Below are positions 31,143 through 43,584 of a stretch of 64,000 nt of DNA, one piece after another; position 1 is the first letter of the stretch, and each line of letters opens with the position of its first letter. This DNA is from Falsiroseomonas stagni DSM 19981 (GTDB lineage Bacteria > Pseudomonadota > Alphaproteobacteria > Acetobacterales > Acetobacteraceae): assembly GCF_900114315.1 (NCBI RefSeq), contig NZ_FOSQ01000002.1, positions 496,001 through 560,000 on the forward strand, given 5' to 3'. A model generated the notes under the pieces. The model was given only the letters and a program-made list of their open reading frames with translations, had not been told where the DNA came from and ran no database searches. Both the position numbers and the translations under genes were made by a program.

Positions 31143-32010
31143 CGCTCCGGTCTCCGCCCGCCGGTCTCGGCGCGATCCCGACCGGCCCAGCCGGCTCCGC
31201 CTGTGGGTCAAGCGCCGCCGTGGCCTCATGCGGCCCGCAGCGCTCGGCCTGATGGCCACGGCACTCGTGCTCGGCGTCGGCTATGCCGTCTATGCGAGCG
31301 ACCCGGCCGGCCGCATGCGCGCCATCGTGGAGAATGTCGGGGAGATCGGGCTTTCCGCGGGGCTCGAGGTGGCGGAAGTCGTGGTGCAGGGCCGGCGCAA
31401 CACGCCGCAGGACCTGATCAGCGCGGCGATCGGCGCGCAGCGCGGCGACCCGATGCTCGCCTTCTCGCCGGAGGAGGCCAAGGCGCGGCTGGAGACGATC
31501 GCCTGGGTGGAGGCCGCGCATGTGGAGCGCCGCCTGCCCGGCACGATCCTGGTGCGGCTGACGGAACGCACACCCTTCGCGATCTGGCAGCACAACAGCC
31601 GCTTCGCGGTGATCGACCGCGAGGGCCGCGTGGTGGCGACGGAGACCCTGGACGCCTTCGGGCCGCTGCCGCTGGTGGTGGGTGCGGGTGCGGACAAGCA
31701 CGCCGCTGCACTCTACGATCTGCTGCTGGCGCATCGGAACATCCTGGAACGCACCCAGGCGCTGGTGCGCGTTGGTGAGCGGCGCTGGAACCTTCGCCTC
31801 CATAACGGTACCGACGTGCTCCTGCCGGAAGGCCAGGAAGCGCCGGCGCTCAACCGCCTGTCGGAACTGCAGACGCGGAACGCGCTGCTGGATCGCCCGC
31901 TGGCCGCCGTCGACATGCGACTGCCGGACCGCTTGGTGCTGCGGCAGCAGCCAGCGCCCGAACAACCCGCGCAACCACAACGGCGCAACACGGCGAGTAC
32001 CCGCGGATGA
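31132..32010 (+). CDS. ftsQ: Cell division protein FtsQ
   Basis: A 292-residue bitopic divisome protein. A basic cytoplasmic N-terminus (~35 residues, many Arg) precedes one membrane helix (LGLMATALVLGVGYAVYA). A periplasmic POTRA domain (LEVAEVVVQGRRNTPQDLISAAIGAQRGDPMLAFSPEEAKARL) and the beta domain follow, the latter with VERRLPGTILVRLTERTPFAIWQ. FtsQ links the early and late divisome through the FtsB-FtsL pair. It overlaps ddl by 11 bases and ftsA by 4. Confidence 0.94.
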   Translation: MARNAPVSARRSRRDPDRPSRLRLWVKRRRGLMRPAALGLMATALVLGVGYAVYASDPAGRMRAIVENVGEIGLSAGLEVAEVVVQGRRNTPQDLISAAIGAQRGDPMLAFSPEEAKARLETIAWVEAAHVERRLPGTILVRLTERTPFAIWQHNSRFAVIDREGRVVATETLDAFGPLPLVVGAGADKHAAALYDLLLAHRNILERTQALVRVGERRWNLRLHNGTDVLLPEGQEAPALNRLSELQTRNALLDRPLAAVDMRLPDRLVLRQQPAPEQPAQPQRRNTASTRG

Positions 32011-33299
32011 ACGCGCTGTCCCGCCTGCCCGCCGGTGTCGACCCGCCACCCGAAAAGCGCCGCCGCGGCGCCCGCACCGGCCCCTTCGGCGTGCTGGATA
32101 TCGGCACGACCAAGGTGGTGTGCCTGATCGCGCGCATCGAGGGTGACGGCGAACCGCGCGTGCTCGGCTTCGGCTGGCAGCGCGGGCGGGGCGTGAAGGG
32201 CGGATCCATCATCGACCTGGAGGAAGCCGAGCGCGCGATTCGCGCCGCCGTCGGCCAGGCGGAGGAGATGTCGGACACGCAATTGTCCGGCGCGATCGTC
32301 AACCTGTCCTGCGGCCAGCCCGATTCGCGGCTGCTGCATGTGCAGTGGCCGATCGGCGGGCGCGCGGTGACGGATGCAGATCTTCGCGCGATCCTGCATG
32401 AGGGCCGCCGGCGCGGCACTGAGGATGGGCGGGAGACGGTGCACGGATCGCCCGTCTCCTTCACCGTCGACGCCACGCCGGGCGTCGAGGATCCACGCGG
32501 CATGGTGTGCGACACGCTCGGCGCCCGCGTGCACCTGGTGGATGCGTCCCAGGCGGCGCTGCGCAACCTCGGCGCGTGCCTGGCGCGCTGCGACCTGGAG
32601 GTGGAGGAACTCGTCTCCGCGCCGCTCGCCGCCGGATTGGCGACGCTGGTGGAGGATGAGAAGCGAATCGGCGCGACCGTCATCGATATGGGCGGCGGCA
32701 CCACCTCCATCGCCGTGTTCAGCGAAGGCCAGTTGATTCACACGGCGCAGATTCCCGTGGGCGGGTGGCAGGTGACGAACGACCTGGCGCGCGTCCTCTC
32801 CACGCCGATCAGCCACGCGGAACGGCTGAAGACGCTGCATGGCGGCGCGCTAGCCGCGGCGGATGATGAGCGCGAGATGCTGCCCGTGCCGCTGGTCGGC
32901 GAGGACGAGGACCACATCGCGCGGGTGCCGCGGACGATGATCGTCAACATCATCCGCCCGCGGCTCGAGGAGACCTTCGAATTCGTGCGCGAAAGGCTGG
33001 AACAGGCCGGAGTCGCGAAGGAAGCGGGCACGCGCGTGGTGCTGACAGGCGGCGCGAGCCAGATGATCGGCGCGCGCGAACTGGCGGCGCGGGTGCTGGA
33101 CCGGCAGGTGCGAATCGGCCGGCCACGCAGCGTGCGCGGGCTGCCGGATACGGCCGGCGGACCGCCCTTCGCGGCCGCGATCGGCCTTCTGGCATGGGGT
33201 GCCGGCGAAGGCCGCCCCGTTGTTGACATCGCGCCTGGAGTCGATCGGCCGCAGAGCTCGATTCGACGCCTCTATGGTTGGCTGCGGGACCGCTTGTGA
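32007..33299 (+). CDS. ftsA: Cell division protein FtsA
   Basis: A 430-residue actin-like ATPase that tethers FtsZ to the membrane and recruits later proteins. Actin-fold phosphate loops are FGVLDIGTTKVVCLIARI and ATVIDMGGGTTSIAVFSEG; VLTGGASQMIGARELAARVL is the adenosine motif. The C-terminus ends RRLYGWLRDRL, an amphipathic membrane-targeting helix. The N-terminal ~25 residues before the first strand are an extension rich in Arg and Pro. ftsZ begins 77 bases downstream, the first sizeable gap in the cluster. Confidence 0.96.
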   Translation: MNALSRLPAGVDPPPEKRRRGARTGPFGVLDIGTTKVVCLIARIEGDGEPRVLGFGWQRGRGVKGGSIIDLEEAERAIRAAVGQAEEMSDTQLSGAIVNLSCGQPDSRLLHVQWPIGGRAVTDADLRAILHEGRRRGTEDGRETVHGSPVSFTVDATPGVEDPRGMVCDTLGARVHLVDASQAALRNLGACLARCDLEVEELVSAPLAAGLATLVEDEKRIGATVIDMGGGTTSIAVFSEGQLIHTAQIPVGGWQVTNDLARVLSTPISHAERLKTLHGGALAAADDEREMLPVPLVGEDEDHIARVPRTMIVNIIRPRLEETFEFVRERLEQAGVAKEAGTRVVLTGGASQMIGARELAARVLDRQVRIGRPRSVRGLPDTAGGPPFAAAIGLLAWGAGEGRPVVDIAPGVDRPQSSIRRLYGWLRDRL

Positions 33300-33376
33300 T
33301 GCGTCCGCGCTGCATTACCCCCATCCCAATCCCCCGGCCGGTGCGCTAGGCTGAGTCCCAGGAGAGGCCCCCACAC

Positions 33377-34876
33377 ATGACCCTGAACCTGACCATTCCG
33401 ATCCACCAGCACACCGACTTCAGCCCGCGGATCACCGTCGTCGGCGTCGGCGGCGGCGGCACCAATGCCGTCAACAACATGGTCGCCATGGGTCTGGAGG
33501 GCGTGGAATTCCTCGTCGCCAATACCGATGCGCAGTCGCTGGTGCACAGCAAGGCCGACCGACGCGTGCAGCTTGGCCCGCATCTGACGCAGGGACTCGG
33601 CGCGGGCGCAAAGCCGGAGATCGGGCGAGCCGCTGCGGAGGAAGCGACCGAGGAACTGGCCCGCCACCTCGATGGCTGCCACATGGTCTTCGTGACGGCC
33701 GGCATGGGGGGCGGCACGGGCACCGGTGCGGCGCCGGTGATCGCACGCATGGCGCGCGAGCGCGGCATCCTGACCGTCGGCGTGGTGACGAAGCCCTTCG
33801 ATTTCGAAGGGCCGAAGCGGAAGAAGTCCGCCGATGCAGGAATCGAGGAGCTGCAGCAGTTCGTCGATACGCTGATCGTCATCCCGAACCAGAATCTGTT
33901 CAGGCTGGCGAATGAGCGGACGACCTTCGCCGAGGCCTTCAAGATGGCCGACAACGTCCTCTACATGGGCGTGCGCGGCGTGACCGACCTGATGGTGAAC
34001 CCGGGCCTCGTGAATCTCGACTTCGCCGACATCCGCACCGTGATGGCGGAGATGGGCAAGGCGATGATGGGCACGGGTGAGGCCGAGGGCGAGGATCGCG
34101 CGATCAAGGCCAGCGAGGCCGCGATCAGCAACCCGCTGCTGGAGGATACCTCCATGCGCGGAGCGCGCGGCGTGCTGATCAACATCACCGGCGGCTACGA
34201 CATGACGCTGTTCGAGGTCGATGAGGCCGCGAACCGCATCCGCAAGGAAGTGGACGAGGACGCGAACATCATCTTCGGCTCCTCGGTCGATGAGACGATG
34301 AACGGGCGCCTTCGCGTGTCCGTCGTTGCGACCGGCATCGATGCGCGCGAATCGCGGGATGCCGAGCGGCCGAAGCTGGTAGCCATGGGTGGCGGCGCGC
34401 CGGTTCAGGCGGTGGCGACGGCCAACGTCGCGCCGGCCCCGGCCATGCGGTCGCCCGGCGGCTTCACGCCGCGGGTTGCCGCAGCGCCTCCGCCCGCCGC
34501 GATGCGCCCTGCGCAGTCCTATGTCGCGCCGGTCGTGGCGCAGCCTGCCGCACCTGTACCCGCCCCGGCCGCGCCGGAACCGCCGCCCGTGGCGGAGGCT
34601 CCGATCATCATGGCGCAGCAGGCCGATGTCGGTCTCCGCGCGCCGGCCACGACACGGGCTCCGGTCGTGCCGCCGCCCGCGCCGACCGGGGGGCTCAACA
34701 ACCTGTTCCGGCGCGCGACCGGCCTGATGCGGCGCGATGTGCCGGACGTGCAGGCCCCGGCGCCCACGGCCACGCGCATCGAACCGCCGGCGGCGCCCCG
34801 CCCGGTGGCGCGTGCACCGCAGCAGGATGAGATGGGGCTCGACATCCCCACCTTCTTGCGCCGGCAAAGCAATTAA
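33377..34876 (+). CDS. ftsZ: Cell division GTPase FtsZ
   Basis: A 499-residue tubulin homologue forming the division ring. GTPase landmarks are [15 protein letters not shown] near residue 17, the tubulin signature [15 protein letters not shown] near residue 110 and [17 protein letters not shown] (T7 synergy-loop area). The globular part ends near residue 320; a ~160-residue Ala/Pro linker leads to the conserved C-terminal peptide [11 protein letters not shown], which binds FtsA and other partners. The long linker is usual in alphaproteobacteria. A strong ribosome site (AGGAGAGG) precedes the ATG, consistent with higher expression than its neighbours. Confidence 0.97.
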   Translation: MTLNLTIPIHQHTDFSPRITVVGVGGGGTNAVNNMVAMGLEGVEFLVANTDAQSLVHSKADRRVQLGPHLTQGLGAGAKPEIGRAAAEEATEELARHLDGCHMVFVTAGMGGGTGTGAAPVIARMARERGILTVGVVTKPFDFEGPKRKKSADAGIEELQQFVDTLIVIPNQNLFRLANERTTFAEAFKMADNVLYMGVRGVTDLMVNPGLVNLDFADIRTVMAEMGKAMMGTGEAEGEDRAIKASEAAISNPLLEDTSMRGARGVLINITGGYDMTLFEVDEAANRIRKEVDEDANIIFGSSVDETMNGRLRVSVVATGIDARESRDAERPKLVAMGGGAPVQAVATANVAPAPAMRSPGGFTPRVAAAPPPAAMRPAQSYVAPVVAQPAAPVPAPAAPEPPPVAEAPIIMAQQADVGLRAPATTRAPVVPPPAPTGGLNNLFRRATGLMRRDVPDVQAPAPTATRIEPPAAPRPVARAPQQDEMGLDIPTFLRRQSN

Positions 34877-34886
34877 GGCCGAAATG

Positions 34887-34919
34887 GGGCATTGCTGCAT
34901 CACAGCAATGCCCATTTTT
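34887..34919 (+). terminator. Intrinsic terminator after ftsZ
   Basis: A perfect 11-bp stem GGGCATTGCTG (34887-34897) / CAGCAATGCCC (34903-34913) with a CATCA loop is followed by ATTTTT. It lies 10 bases after the ftsZ stop and ends the dcw transcript. The remaining 200 bases to lpxC hold no visible gene and presumably carry the lpxC promoter, which I could not place with confidence. Confidence 0.9.
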
Positions 34920-35127
34920 CAACGACTTGCGACGTAATACCGCGAAACAAGGCTTGAATGGCATTCTCAGGGTGAGACTGCCATTTTAGCTTTGGTGGTC
35001 CAGCCTGGGCCCCTGCGCTGGTGCAACCGCAAAAAGCGGACCGGCGTCGTTGGAACGGGGGATGCGCTGCTGAAGGGGTCTGCAACACGCGGATCCGGTC
35101 ATGCGGCGCAGACAGAGGCGCAAGCAC

Positions 35128-36075
35128 ATGGACGGTTTCCTTCCGATCGACAGGGCCCGGCGCAAGACGCTGAAGACTGCGATCGGCTGCGTCGGTGTCG
35201 GGCTTCATAGCGGCCGCCGCGTCTCCCTCACCCTGCGTCCCGCCGCAGCCGGCACCGGCATCATCTTCCGCCGCACCGACCTCGGTATCGATGTCCCCGC
35301 CCGCTTCGACCGCGTGGCCGATACCCGCCTGTGCACGGCCATCGTCGCCGCGGATGCGCCGCAGGCGCGCATCGGGACGGTCGAGCACGTGATGGCCGCC
35401 CTCGCCGGCACGGGCGTGACGGATGCGATCCTGGAGATCGACGGCGCCGAGGTTCCGATCCTCGACGGCTCCGCCGCCCCCTTCGTCTTCCTGATCGACT
35501 GCGCCGGCACCATCAGCCTGAACCTGCCTGCCCCGGTGATCGAGGTGCTGCGCCGCGTCCGGGTCGAGGAGAAGGGCGCCTTCGTGGAACTGCTGCCCTC
35601 CGCCACGGCGGGGTTCGAGGCGGAGTTGTCGATCGATTTCCCGTCCACCGCCATCGGCAGCCAGAGCGTGGGCATGCGCGTCACCCCCGCGGCCTTCCGG
35701 GCCGGGCTGGCGGATGCGCGGACCTTCACCCTGGCGGAGGAGGTCGCCCAGCTGCGCGCCGCCGGGCTGGCGCAGGGCGGCAGCCTGGCCAATGCGATCG
35801 TGGTCGATGGCCCGATGGTGCTGAACCCGGGCGGCCTGCGCCGGCCGGATGAATTCGTGCGCCACAAGCTTCTGGACGTGGTGGGCGACCTCGCGCTGGC
35901 CGGGGCGCAACTATCCGGCCGCTTCGTCGGGCATCGGTCTGGCCATGCGCTCAACAACAAGCTGTTGCGGGCGATGTTTGCCGACCGCAGTGCCTGGCGT
36001 CTGGTCGAGGGCGAGGTGCCGGTCGATGGCGCAACCACCCGTATGCCGGCGGCCGCCGCGCCGGCCATGGCCTGA
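35128..36075 (+). CDS. lpxC: UDP-3-O-acyl-N-acetylglucosamine deacetylase
   Basis: A 315-residue zinc amidohydrolase that performs the committed step of lipid A synthesis. Conserved elements are CVGVGLHSGRRVSLTLRPA, RIGTVEHVMAALAG (zinc His), EVPILDGSAAPF, ARTFTLAEEV, EFVRHKLLDVVGDLALAG (second zinc His and Asp) and GHRSGHALNNKLLRA (general acid His). The ATG at 35128 is preferred over 35101 because the family-like TAIGCVGVGLHSG segment begins ~18 residues after it. It follows the ftsZ terminator, so it has its own transcript. Confidence 0.96.
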   Translation: MDGFLPIDRARRKTLKTAIGCVGVGLHSGRRVSLTLRPAAAGTGIIFRRTDLGIDVPARFDRVADTRLCTAIVAADAPQARIGTVEHVMAALAGTGVTDAILEIDGAEVPILDGSAAPFVFLIDCAGTISLNLPAPVIEVLRRVRVEEKGAFVELLPSATAGFEAELSIDFPSTAIGSQSVGMRVTPAAFRAGLADARTFTLAEEVAQLRAAGLAQGGSLANAIVVDGPMVLNPGGLRRPDEFVRHKLLDVVGDLALAGAQLSGRFVGHRSGHALNNKLLRAMFADRSAWRLVEGEVPVDGATTRMPAAAAPAMA

Positions 36076-36117
36076 TCTGCCAGGTTCGCGGTTGCCAGCC
36101 GGCCGCGCCTGCCGCAT

Positions 36118-36137
36118 CACCCCATCTTGATGGGGTG
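36118..36137. other. Perfect hairpin between lpxC and bamD
   Basis: CACCCCATC and GATGGGGTG (9-bp arms, 2-base centre, or 7 bp with a 6-base loop) lie 42 bases after the lpxC stop. No T-run follows, so this is not a classical intrinsic terminator; it may be an mRNA 3'-end stabiliser or an imperfect terminator. The rest of the 135-base gap shows nothing else. Confidence 0.45.
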
Positions 36138-36210
36138 AGCGACCGCTTCTCACGAAGCGCGCTCCCCGCCTTGCCCCTGGTGGGCCGCGGCGTGGTATAG
36201 GGGGGTTCTC

Positions 36211-37071
36211 ATGCGTGACCGGTCCATAATGCTCCGACGGATGCTTCCCCTCGTCCTCATCCTGCCCATCGCGGCGTGTTCCGGGCCTACCGCCTGGGAC
36301 GGGCGCGGATCCTCCCTGGGCGCGCAGCGGCCAGGCGCCACCGGACAGGATACCTCCCCGGAAGCCCTCTACGCCGCGGGGATGGAGGAGCTGAACGCCG
36401 AACGCTTCCAGCGCGCGGTGCAGCTGTTCGACACGGTGGAGCGGGAGCATCCCTATTCCGCCTTCGCCACGAACGCGAAGCTCATGTCCGCCTATGGCGA
36501 GTACATGCGGAACCGCTACACGGAAGCCCTGGGTGCGCTGGACCGGTTCATCCAGCTGCACCCGGCGCATCGCGACATCGCCTACGCCTACTACCTCCGC
36601 GCGCTCTGCTACTATGAGCAGATCAACGACACGGAACGCGACCAGCGGACGACCGAGCAGGCGATGGCCGCGCTGCAGGATGTCGCCAACCGCTTCCCCA
36701 ATACGCCCTATGCCCGCGATGCGCGGCTGAAGATGGACCTGGCGCGGGACCATCTGGCGGGGCGGGAGATGGTGGTCGGGCGCTTCTACCAGAACCGGCG
36801 CCTCTACACGGCCGCCATCGGCCGTTTCCGCCGCGTGGTCGATGAATTCCAGACCACCAACCATGTGCCGGAAGCCCTGCACCGGCTGACGGAAATCTAC
36901 CTGGCGCTCGGCCTGACGGATGAGGCGCGGCGCACCGCTTCGGTGCTGGGCCACAACTACCCCGGCAGCGAATGGTACCAGGACAGCTACGCGCTGCTGG
37001 TGGACGGGGCGTCGCCGGCCTATCAGGACCGGCCCGGCTTCTTCCGTCGCGCCGTGGGCTGGATCTTCTGA
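36211..37071 (+). CDS. bamD: Outer-membrane assembly lipoprotein BamD
   Basis: A 286-residue lipoprotein of the BAM complex, which inserts beta-barrel proteins into the outer membrane. The N-terminus MLRRMLPLVLILPIAAC is a type II signal peptide with lipobox ending at Cys ~23. The mature part is a series of TPR-like helical pairs: ALYAAGMEELNAERFQRAVQLFDTVEREHPYS, AYAYYLRALCYYEQINDTERDQ and AEYYxxR-like repeats further on. The ATG at 36211 is used; in-frame ATGs at 36229 and 36241 are possible. The next gene starts 22 bases after its stop. Confidence 0.93.
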   Translation: MRDRSIMLRRMLPLVLILPIAACSGPTAWDGRGSSLGAQRPGATGQDTSPEALYAAGMEELNAERFQRAVQLFDTVEREHPYSAFATNAKLMSAYGEYMRNRYTEALGALDRFIQLHPAHRDIAYAYYLRALCYYEQINDTERDQRTTEQAMAALQDVANRFPNTPYARDARLKMDLARDHLAGREMVVGRFYQNRRLYTAAIGRFRRVVDEFQTTNHVPEALHRLTEIYLALGLTDEARRTASVLGHNYPGSEWYQDSYALLVDGASPAYQDRPGFFRRAVGWIF

Positions 37072-37093
37072 GCCGCGGGGCGCAGCGCCTGCC

Positions 37094-38772
37094 GTGCTGA
37101 CCGCCCTCGCCATCCGGGATGTGGTGCTGATCGAGCGGCTGGACCTGGTGTTCGGACCGGGCCTGACCGTGCTGACCGGCGAGACCGGCGCGGGAAAATC
37201 CATCCTGCTGGACAGCCTCGGCCTGGCCCTCGGCGCACGGTCCACCGGCGGCGGGCTGGTGCGTGCCGGACAGGCCCAGGCCAGCGTGGCGGCGGCCTTC
37301 GCCCCCGGCGACCAGCATCCCGCCCGCGCCCTCCTCACCGAGCAGGGGATCGAGTCGGAGGAGGAGATCGTCCTCCGCCGCATCATCACGGCCGATGGCC
37401 GCAGCCGGGCCTTCGTGAACGACCAACCCGTCGGCCTCGCAATGCTGCGGCGCCTCGGCTCGCTGCTGGTCGAGGTGCAGGGCCAGCACGACCAGGTCGG
37501 CCTTGCCGATCCGACCCATCACGCCGGGCTGCTGGATGCCTCGGGGGCGCTGGATGGGCTGCGCGGCACGGTGGCTGACGCCCATCGTGCCTGGCGGGAG
37601 GCTGAGCGCGCCCTGGCCACGGCGAGGGAGGAGATCGCCGCTGCCCAGCGGGACGAGGAATTCCTGCGCCACGCCGTCGGCGAGTTGGAGGACCTCACCC
37701 CGGTCGAAGGCGAGGAAGACCAGTTGGCGGCGGAACGCCAGCACCTGCAGCAGGGAGAGCGCCGGGGCGAGGCCATCGCGGAGGCGCTGGCCGCGCTGCA
37801 GCCGCGCGACCGGCGCAGCGCCAATCCGGGCGCCGCGCTGCGAAGCGCTTCCCGGGCGCTGGAACGCCTGCCGGCGCCGAATACGGACGCCGAGCCGGCA
37901 CTCGAAGCCATCGGCCGGGCCCTGGATGCGCTGTCGGAGGCGGAGACGGCGCTGGAGCGGCTGTCGCATGAGGCCGCGGCCGATCCGCGCCGGCTGGAAC
38001 AGGTGGAGGAGCGGTTGTTCGCGCTTCGCGCCTCGGCCCGGAAACATCTGGTGCCCGTGGTGGAACTGCCGGCGCTGCTCGTCTCCCTGAAGGCCCGGCT
38101 GGCGGCGCTCGATGCCGGGACCGGCCAGGTGGCGGCAGCGGAGCGCCGGGCGAGGGAGACCCGCGACGCCTATGTCACCGCCGCGGCGCGGCTGACGGCG
38201 GCGCGCCGTGATGCGGCGCAGAAGCTGGAGAAATCGATCGCCCGCGAATTGCCGCCGCTGAAGCTGGACCGCGCCCGGCTGGTGGTGGAGGTGGCGGAGA
38301 AGCCGGAAGCGGCCTGGGGGCCGGATGGCATGGATCGCGTGACCTTCCTGGTCTCCACCAACCCCGGCCAGCCGCCGGGGGCGCTGGACAAGGTCGCCTC
38401 GGGTGGTGAACTGTCGCGCCTGATGCTGGCCTTCAAGGTGGTGCTGGCGCGCGGATCGCCGGTGCCGACGCTGGTATTCGACGAGGTCGACAGCGGTGTC
38501 GGCGGCGCCACCGCGGCCGCGGTGGGCGAACGCCTGGCCCGGGTGGCGGAGCGGTTGCAGGTGCTGGTGGTGACGCACTCGCCCCAGGTCGCGGCGCGTG
38601 GCGGGCGGCATTTCTCCGTCGCCAAGCAGGTCAAGGCCGGGCGGGCGGAGACGCGCGTGCTGCCGCTGGACGTGCCTGCGCGTCGGGAGGAGATCGCCCG
38701 CATGCTGGCCGGGGAGAAGGTGACGGAGGCCGCGCGCATGGCCGCCGACAGCCTGCTGGCGGGCAGCCTGTT

Positions 38773-38776
<4 letters not shown>
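37094..38776 (+). CDS. recN: DNA repair protein RecN
   Basis: A 560-residue SMC-like ATPase used in double-strand-break repair. The N-terminal Walker A is LTGETGAGKSILLDSLGLALG. A coiled-coil middle (roughly 150-370) is rich in Ala, Arg and Glu. The C-terminal head has the signature ASGGELSRLMLAFKVVLARG and Walker B VFDEVDSGVGGATAAAVGERLA. The N-terminus TALAIRDVVLIERLDLVF is typical, which fixes the GTG start at 37094. The stop overlaps the next gene's GTG. Confidence 0.95.
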
Positions 38777-41410
<2,634 letters not shown>

Positions 41411-41448
41411 CGCTTGCGTCGGCGGGCAAGCCGGTCCTATCTGCCGGC

Positions 41449-41778
41449 ATGTCGGCCTTCTTCCTCTCAGCCCTGCTGCTGTCCGTCTCCGCGTATATCC
41501 ATACGCTGTCGGAGAACCCGGCCATGCGCCCGGCCAACCCGATCGCGGACCAGTTCTGGCGGGGCTTGTCCTATCTCTGCGTGGCCGGCTGGGTGCTGAT
41601 GATCCTGCGCGGATTCTACGACCGGCATTGGGCGGATGGGCTGGCGGCGCTGCTCGGTTCCTTCGCCGTCAACTGGTGGTTCGGCCATCGCGGGCCGAAG
41701 CGAACCTGGCCCGGCATTTCCATGCTGTTCGGCGTCGTGGGCTTGGCGCTCGCGACCTATTCCTTCCTCTACGAGTAG
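41449..41778 (+). CDS. Small integral membrane protein of unknown function
   Basis: A 109-residue protein that I do not recognise. Three to four hydrophobic segments are visible: FFLSALLLSVSAYI, LSYLCVAGWVLMILRGFY, AALLGSFAVNWWFG and ISMLFGVVGLALATYSFLY. It starts at ATG 41449, 38 bases after ligA; an in-frame ATG at 41383 lies inside ligA. Its 3' end overlaps the convergent lactonase-like gene by 10 bases. No functional clue comes from the neighbours. Confidence 0.65.
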   Translation: MSAFFLSALLLSVSAYIHTLSENPAMRPANPIADQFWRGLSYLCVAGWVLMILRGFYDRHWADGLAALLGSFAVNWWFGHRGPKRTWPGISMLFGVVGLALATYSFLYE

Positions 41779-42557
41779 GGCGGCAGGTCGAGGCGCGTCG
41801 CCTCCGGGTTGCCCGGCTCCGCCGGGAAGCGGATGCGCACCAGCGGGTCGTGGCCCGGGATCACCAGGCTTTCGTCGCCCCCGGCCAGCGCCCTCGCGCG
41901 TCGCCAGCCCTGCACCATGGCGCCGAGGTCGAAGACGATCGGGAACGGGTTCTCCCGCGCCATGTTGGCGTAGTAGTGGCTGGCGTCGCCGGCGATGACG
42001 AGCGGCCCGCGCGCGGTCGCGATCCGCACCATCTGCAATCCGCCGGAATGGCCGCCGACGCCGTGCAGCGTGACGCCCGGCGCGACCTCCCCTTCCCCGT
42101 CATGGAACACCACGCGGTCCGCATAGACGGCACGGATCAGGCGGACGACGTCCTGCACCTCGAAGGGATGGCGCAGGCAGTGGCTGCACATGTGGCGGCC
42201 GGTGGCGAAGGAGACCTCGTTGTCCTGGATGTGGAAGCGGGCGTTAGGGAACAGATCGAGGTTGCCGGCGTGGTCGTAGTGCAGATGGGTGACGACCACG
42301 TCCTGGATCGCGGCGGGATCGACGCCGATGGCGCGCAGGCAATCGCCGACGGGACGCAGGATGGTGCGGCCGCGCTTCGCCGCCGTCTCCTCGCTGAAGC
42401 CGGTATCGACCAGCACCAGGCGCCCTTCCGGCCCGCGCAGCAGCCAGACGAAATAGTCCATCGGCATGGCGTCATGCGGATCCGGCACCGGCATCATGAA
42501 GTTGGACTGCGCGGTGCGGTCATGCCGCGCGTAGCGCAGCGCCAGGACTTCCCACAT
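41769..42557 (-). CDS. MBL-fold hydrolase resembling N-acyl homoserine lactonases
   Basis: A 262-residue metallo-beta-lactamase-fold enzyme. The dinuclear-zinc motif is VTHLHYDHAGNLDLFP (HxHxDH) near residue 105; further ligands lie in GVGGHSGGLQ, VIAGDASHYYAN and the terminal VIPGHDPLV. The YFVWLLRGPEGRLVLVDTGF start and overall layout are those of AHL-lactonase-like proteins, which open acyl-homoserine lactone rings and quench quorum sensing, but many relatives act on other lactones. It starts 4 bases after the dehydrogenase gene upstream and is probably co-transcribed with it. Confidence 0.8.
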   Translation of the reverse strand: MWEVLALRYARHDRTAQSNFMMPVPDPHDAMPMDYFVWLLRGPEGRLVLVDTGFSEETAAKRGRTILRPVGDCLRAIGVDPAAIQDVVVTHLHYDHAGNLDLFPNARFHIQDNEVSFATGRHMCSHCLRHPFEVQDVVRLIRAVYADRVVFHDGEGEVAPGVTLHGVGGHSGGLQMVRIATARGPLVIAGDASHYYANMARENPFPIVFDLGAMVQGWRRARALAGGDESLVIPGHDPLVRIRFPAEPGNPEATRLDLPPYS

Positions 42558-42561
42558 GGCG

Positions 42562-43479
42562 CTACGCCTTCTTCGTAATCTGCGGCGATTCGAGTTCGGA
42601 GGCGGCCAGCGCCTCGCTGAACCGGGCCGCCGCCGTGTGATCCTGGCCGGGGCCGAGAAGCGATGCCGCGGCCGCCCACAATTCGCGGGTCTGCGCGGCC
42701 AGCGGCGTGGGGGTTGCCGTCTCTCGCCCCACCTGCAGGGCGATGGACAGGTCCTTCACCATCAGGTCCAGCCCGAAGCCGGAATTGAATTTCCGCGACA
42801 GCACGAACTGGTTCAGCTTGCGCTGGGTGCTGTTGTTCATGCCGGTGGAGTTGTTCAGCACCTCCACCATGACAGCGGGATCGAGCCCGAAGCGGCTGCC
42901 GATCAACAGCGCTTCCACGCTGACCAGGAAGCCCGCCGCGCTGACGAGGTTGTTGAGCGCCTTCATCGCCTGCCCCGCGCCGACATCGCCGCAGCGCGTG
43001 ATGCTGCCGCCCATGGCACGGAGAAGCCGGTCCACGCGGTCCAGCGGCACGATGTCGCCGCCGGTCATGATGGCCAGCGTGCCCGTCTCCGCCCGGGCGA
43101 CGCCGCCGGAGACAGGGGCGTCCACCATGGCGATCCCGTGTTCGGCCAGATCCTTCGCCAGGGCCCGGGTGGCCGAGGGCTCGCCGGACGACATCTCGAC
43201 GACGATGGCGCCGGGGGAAAGTTCCGGGCGGATGGCGGCCACTACCTCCGCCACTTCGCGACTCGTGGGCAGCATGGTGATCACGGCGCCCGCACCCTGC
43301 GCGGCCGCTGCGGCCGTGGCTGCCGCGATACCGCCATGCTTCGCGGCGAATTCCGCGGCGCGGCCGGGCACGGCGTCATGCACCGCGACGATGAAGCCGG
43401 CCTCCCGCAGCCTGATTGCCATGGGCCAGCCCATGCGGCCGATGCCGATGAAGGCCACCCGGCTGATCTCGCTTTCCAT
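42562..43479 (-). CDS. NAD(P)-dependent oxidoreductase, 3-hydroxyisobutyrate dehydrogenase family
   Basis: A 305-residue beta-hydroxyacid dehydrogenase. The Rossmann start is VAFIGIGRMGWPMAIRLREAGF. The substrate-binding DAPVSGGVARAETGTLAIMTGG and the catalytic-lysine segment GAGQAMKALNNLVSAAGFLVSVEAL are all present. The ATG at 43479 (MESEISRVAF) is chosen because it sits close to the first strand; an upstream ATG at 43506 adds nine unlikely residues. It probably oxidises a 3-hydroxy acid such as 3-hydroxyisobutyrate or glycerate derivatives; the exact substrate is not evident. It is the first gene of a two-gene unit with the lactonase-like gene. Confidence 0.88.
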   Translation of the reverse strand: MESEISRVAFIGIGRMGWPMAIRLREAGFIVAVHDAVPGRAAEFAAKHGGIAAATAAAAAQGAGAVITMLPTSREVAEVVAAIRPELSPGAIVVEMSSGEPSATRALAKDLAEHGIAMVDAPVSGGVARAETGTLAIMTGGDIVPLDRVDRLLRAMGGSITRCGDVGAGQAMKALNNLVSAAGFLVSVEALLIGSRFGLDPAVMVEVLNNSTGMNNSTQRKLNQFVLSRKFNSGFGLDLMVKDLSIALQVGRETATPTPLAAQTRELWAAAASLLGPGQDHTAAARFSEALAASELESPQITKKA

Positions 43480-43584
43480 CCCGTTTCTCCCGCGTTGTCC
43501 GTGCAAGGCTGGCCGCAGCCGTGGTGGGGGTCAACGCCCCATGCCATCGTCACGGCCTGGCCATGACGGACGGGGGCAGCGCCG

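Noticed and set aside
36118-36137. Intrinsic terminator after lpxC
   Set aside because: The stem is perfect but no T-run follows, so it is recorded only as a hairpin.
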